From Pseudomonadota bacterium (GTDB lineage Bacteria; Myxococcota_A; UBA9160; SZUA-336), in assembly GCA_003247575.1 (NCBI GenBank), contig QJZC01000066.1, forward strand, positions 17,709 to 81,708: a stretch of DNA of 64,000 nt. The letters are read 5' to 3'. Every line of letters begins with the position of its first letter. The first letter of the stretch is position 1. The translations under genes were made by a program, and so were the position numbers. Of the stretch, positions 61,641 through 64,000 are shown in pieces. A model generated the notes under the pieces. The model saw nothing but the letters and a program-made list of their open reading frames with translations, did not search any database and was not told where the DNA came from.

Positions 61641-62960
61641 TTGGGTACAAAAGTCTGTAAATTCGGGGGTTCCAGCCTCGCGGATGCTCAGCAGCTGCAG
61701 AAGGTTCGAGAGATCGTGGAAGCGGACTCGGCGCGGCGCTTCGTCGTGCCTTCGGCACCGGGGCGTCGTTCGGCGAGCGATACCAAGGTGACCGACCTCC
61801 TCTACCGCTGCCGTGAGCTCCAGGGGCAGGGGGAGTCGATCGACAAGACGTTCGCCGAGATCTCGGAGCGCTATCAGACGATCGTGAGCGATCTCGGGAC
61901 GAGTCTCGATCTACGTCCGCAGCTCGACGAGGTCCGAGCGCGCATCGAAGCCGGTGCATCGGCCGACTACGTAGCGAGTCGGGGCGAATTCCTGAATGGA
62001 CTCGTCGTCGCGGACCTGCTGCACTTCGAGTTCGTCGATGCAGCCGACCTGGTGCGCTTCGATGCCGACGGCCGCTTCGACGCAGAGCTCACGCAGACAA
62101 CCCTCGAGACCCAGCTCGAGGGACGCGAGCGCATCGTGGTGCCGGGCTTCTATGGCAGCAATCCGAGCGGCGAGATCGTCACCTTCTCGCGCGGCGGTTC
62201 CGATGTCACGGGCGCCATTCTGGCCCGGGGGGTGGGCGCCGATCTGTACGAGAACTGGACCGACGTTTCGGGCATGCGCATGGCCGACCCGCGCATCGTC
62301 GAGAACCCGGCGCTGATCGAACAGATCACCTATCGGGAGCTGCGCGAGCTGGCGTACATGGGGGCCACCGTGCTGCACGAGGATGCGATCTTTCCCGTGC
62401 GTGCAGCCGGAATCCCGATTCATATTCGTAACACCAATGCACCGGACGAACCCGGTACCTTGATCCTGCGCTCACCGACGAGTACAGACCGTCCGCCGCG
62501 TGCGATCACCGGCATCGCAGGCCGCAAGGACTTCACGATCGTCTACGTCGAGAAGACCCTCATGAACGCCGAGGTGGGCTTCGCGCGCCGGATGCTCGGG
62601 GTACTCGAGCGGCACCAGATCCCCTTCGAACACTTGCCCTCGGGAATCGATACGATGAGCTTGGTGCTCCATTCGAGCTTCGTCGATGATCGCCTGGACG
62701 CGATCTGCGCCGAAATCGAGCGCGAGTGTCAGCCCGACTCGATCGAGGCGTTCCGCGACATGGCGCTGATCGCTACCGTGGGCCGGGGCATGATGCATAC
62801 ACCCGGCATGGCGGCGCGCCTGTTCGGCGCCCTTGCGGGAGCCGGCGTGAACATCCGCATGATCGACCAGGGCTCGAGTGAGCTCAACATCATCGTGGGC
62901 ATCGAGTCCGGAGACTTCGACGCGGCCGTTCGGGCGATCTACTCCGCGTTCGTCTCTTGA
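61641..62960 (+). CDS. Aspartate kinase
   Basis: The 439-residue enzyme phosphorylates aspartate as the first step to Lys, Met and Thr. It has KFGGSS at 7-12, GFYGSNPSGEIVTFSRGGSDVTGAILARGVGADLYENWTDVSGM (the kinase core) and two C-terminal ACT domains (near 290 and 370 on). The TTG start at 61641 has GGGGAGG about ten bases upstream. Feedback control by amino acids is expected from the ACT domains. Its stop overlaps the convergent Rieske gene by 22 bp. Confidence 0.92.
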   Translation: MGTKVCKFGGSSLADAQQLQKVREIVEADSARRFVVPSAPGRRSASDTKVTDLLYRCRELQGQGESIDKTFAEISERYQTIVSDLGTSLDLRPQLDEVRARIEAGASADYVASRGEFLNGLVVADLLHFEFVDAADLVRFDADGRFDAELTQTTLETQLEGRERIVVPGFYGSNPSGEIVTFSRGGSDVTGAILARGVGADLYENWTDVSGMRMADPRIVENPALIEQITYRELRELAYMGATVLHEDAIFPVRAAGIPIHIRNTNAPDEPGTLILRSPTSTDRPPRAITGIAGRKDFTIVYVEKTLMNAEVGFARRMLGVLERHQIPFEHLPSGIDTMSLVLHSSFVDDRLDAICAEIERECQPDSIEAFRDMALIATVGRGMMHTPGMAARLFGALAGAGVNIRMIDQGSSELNIIVGIESGDFDAAVRAIYSAFVS

Positions 62961-64000
62961 TCCGAAGCCTCCTGTCCGCTGGGCTCGAGGTCGCCTCCGG
63001 AGGCGGCAAGATCTGCGGCCAGAAGACAGTGGAAGTGGTGAGCTCCGATCTCGAATCGAGGGGCGTAACGTCCCTGGTCGTACGCGCCGGACTGGAGGCC
63101 CTCCTGAACCCGCTCGCAGATCTCCGTATCCTCGAGCTGGACTCGATGACTGGCTTCGAGGCTCGACGCAACGAAGTCCTCATCCTGCGCGAGCGGCTCC
63201 TCGACGAAGTAGTCGTAGACGATCCGTGTCGTCCCTGCGTCGAGCGGGAGGACGCGATTCACGTCCAGCCAAGGTCCATACCGGTTGAGCATCCAGTTCG
63301 GATACAACCATGCGTAGAGCGCGCGTCCGGACACACGCCGGTCGCTCGAGCTCGGGTTCGCGCTCGTCTCCTGCACGACCTTACGTTCGAGCACGTGCGT
63401 GCGGTAGGTCGCTAGATCGAGCGAAGCTGCGAGCTCTCCGTGCAGGATGGGAACGTGGAATCCTCCGTCGAGGTAGTTGTCTACCACCACCTTCCAGTTG
63501 CTCCGTACGAGATACTCGCGCCGGGCCACGAAGCGCAGCGGATCAGGCTGCGCCCCGAAGAGCTCGGCCTCGTCAGGCAGGCCGTTCAGGTCAAACGGCA
63601 AGGAAGACTGCTGCCACGCCGTGAACACCCAGGGCCCCCAGGTGCGCACCGGAAGCCGGGCCAGCGCGAACGACTCCCGGTCGAAGTGCTCGATGCCTCC
63701 GATCCCCCGCGCGCGCACCAGCCGACCATCGAGCGCGTACGCCCAGCCGTGATAGGGACACACGAGCTCCTGACAGCGTCCAGAGCCACGCACGATCGTG
63801 GCTGCATGGTGGGAACACACATTGCGGAGGGAGTAGATACATTCGCGCTCTCCCCGCACGACGACGTAGGGCTGGCCGAGTAGGTTGCCCGCAACGAACG
63901 CACCCACCGCTGGCAGCTCGTCCAAACGCGCGACCGACTGCCAGCTCCGCGCGAAGAGGCGCTCGCGCTCGAGCGCCAGGAATTCGGGCGCTGTGTACCA
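62939..64000 (-). CDS. Rieske-type aromatic ring-hydroxylating oxygenase alpha subunit (5' end off window)
   Basis: The reading frame continues upstream past the right edge (RSWQSVARLDELPAVGAF at the boundary), so the N-terminus is missing. The Rieske cluster has its Cys-His pairs in NVCSHHA and LVCPYHGWAY; the mononuclear iron site is DNYLDGGFHVPILH. The catalytic domain continues to the C-terminus, which is rich in Gln/Glu and probably complete. The substrate is unknown; reductase and ferredoxin genes may lie outside the window. Confidence 0.92.
   Translation of the reverse strand, partial: WYTAPEFLALERERLFARSWQSVARLDELPAVGAFVAGNLLGQPYVVVRGERECIYSLRNVCSHHAATIVRGSGRCQELVCPYHGWAYALDGRLVRARGIGGIEHFDRESFALARLPVRTWGPWVFTAWQQSSLPFDLNGLPDEAELFGAQPDPLRFVARREYLVRSNWKVVVDNYLDGGFHVPILHGELAASLDLATYRTHVLERKVVQETSANPSSSDRRVSGRALYAWLYPNWMLNRYGPWLDVNRVLPLDAGTTRIVYDYFVEEPLAQDEDFVASSLEASHRVQLEDTEICERVQEGLQSGAYDQGRYAPRFEIGAHHFHCLLAADLAASGGDLEPSGQEASDQETNAE

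Noticed and set aside
1..64000. tRNA, rRNA and other structured RNA genes
   Set aside because: No cloverleaf arms with conserved T-loop or anticodon features and no rRNA-like stretches were recognised on reading; a covariance-model scan would be the decisive check.

Overview
The window is 64 kb of high-GC bacterial chromosome from a Gram-negative organism. It carries a TonB-dependent receptor, several lipobox lipoproteins, an AsmA-like envelope protein, an RND/MMPL exporter, MreB, and PilZ and HDOD-GGDEF signalling proteins. The mix (Ycf46-type AAA protein beside a GspE/PilB ATPase, MMPL + YCF48 + DUF1329 cluster, PutA, stand-alone receivers) suggests a deltaproteobacterial or Myxococcota-like lineage. 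That placement is inference. No rRNA, tRNA, CRISPR array, phage or intact insertion sequence was seen. Genes are densely packed, with many start/stop overlaps and several convergent pairs whose 3' ends overlap.

Left part (1-5733, minus strand): citrate synthase leads into a zinc alcohol dehydrogenase, an inositol-monophosphatase-like protein, a SAM methyltransferase and a split transketolase that runs off the left edge. The last five resemble sugar-tailoring genes of surface-polysaccharide or secondary-metabolite clusters. Then come a GspE/PilB ATPase translationally coupled to a Ycf46-like AAA ATPase (6599-9972), a lipoprotein and a secreted alpha/beta hydrolase, and on the minus strand a secreted pectate-lyase-like protein and a TonB receptor (12024-16390).

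Middle (16686-43236): histidine phosphatase, MscS channel, an unrecognised protein, bifunctional PutA, PilZ protein, a cysteine-rich unknown, DUF4404, a LysM/coiled-coil membrane protein, a cation/proton antiporter, glutathione reductase, a ProA-like reductase with an N-terminal extension, and a pair of coupled alpha/beta hydrolases of which one lacks its nucleophile. These are followed by HDOD-GGDEF, acyl-CoA dehydrogenase, an AsmA-like protein, a NUDIX-like/kinase-like fusion lacking catalytic residues, and two divergent paralogous receivers.

Right part (43364-64000): a plus-strand set of lipoprotein, DUF2314, VKOR-DsbA fusion and site-2-protease-like gene faces mreB. A fused 2-oxoacid dehydrogenase E1 faces an SDR, which appears to end a minus-strand operon YCF48-like / MMPL exporter / lipoprotein / small protein / SDR. 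Divergent from that operon are DUF1329, a lipoprotein and an MNIO (DUF692) enzyme coupled to a partner-like protein. This looks like a peptide-modifying pair with no visible precursor, and it is the best candidate here for an undescribed system. The window ends with an SPFH-like protein, aspartate kinase and a Rieske oxygenase cut by the right edge.

Long perfect hairpins without a T-run lie after several genes (9968, 26601, 36719) and may be this genome's terminators.
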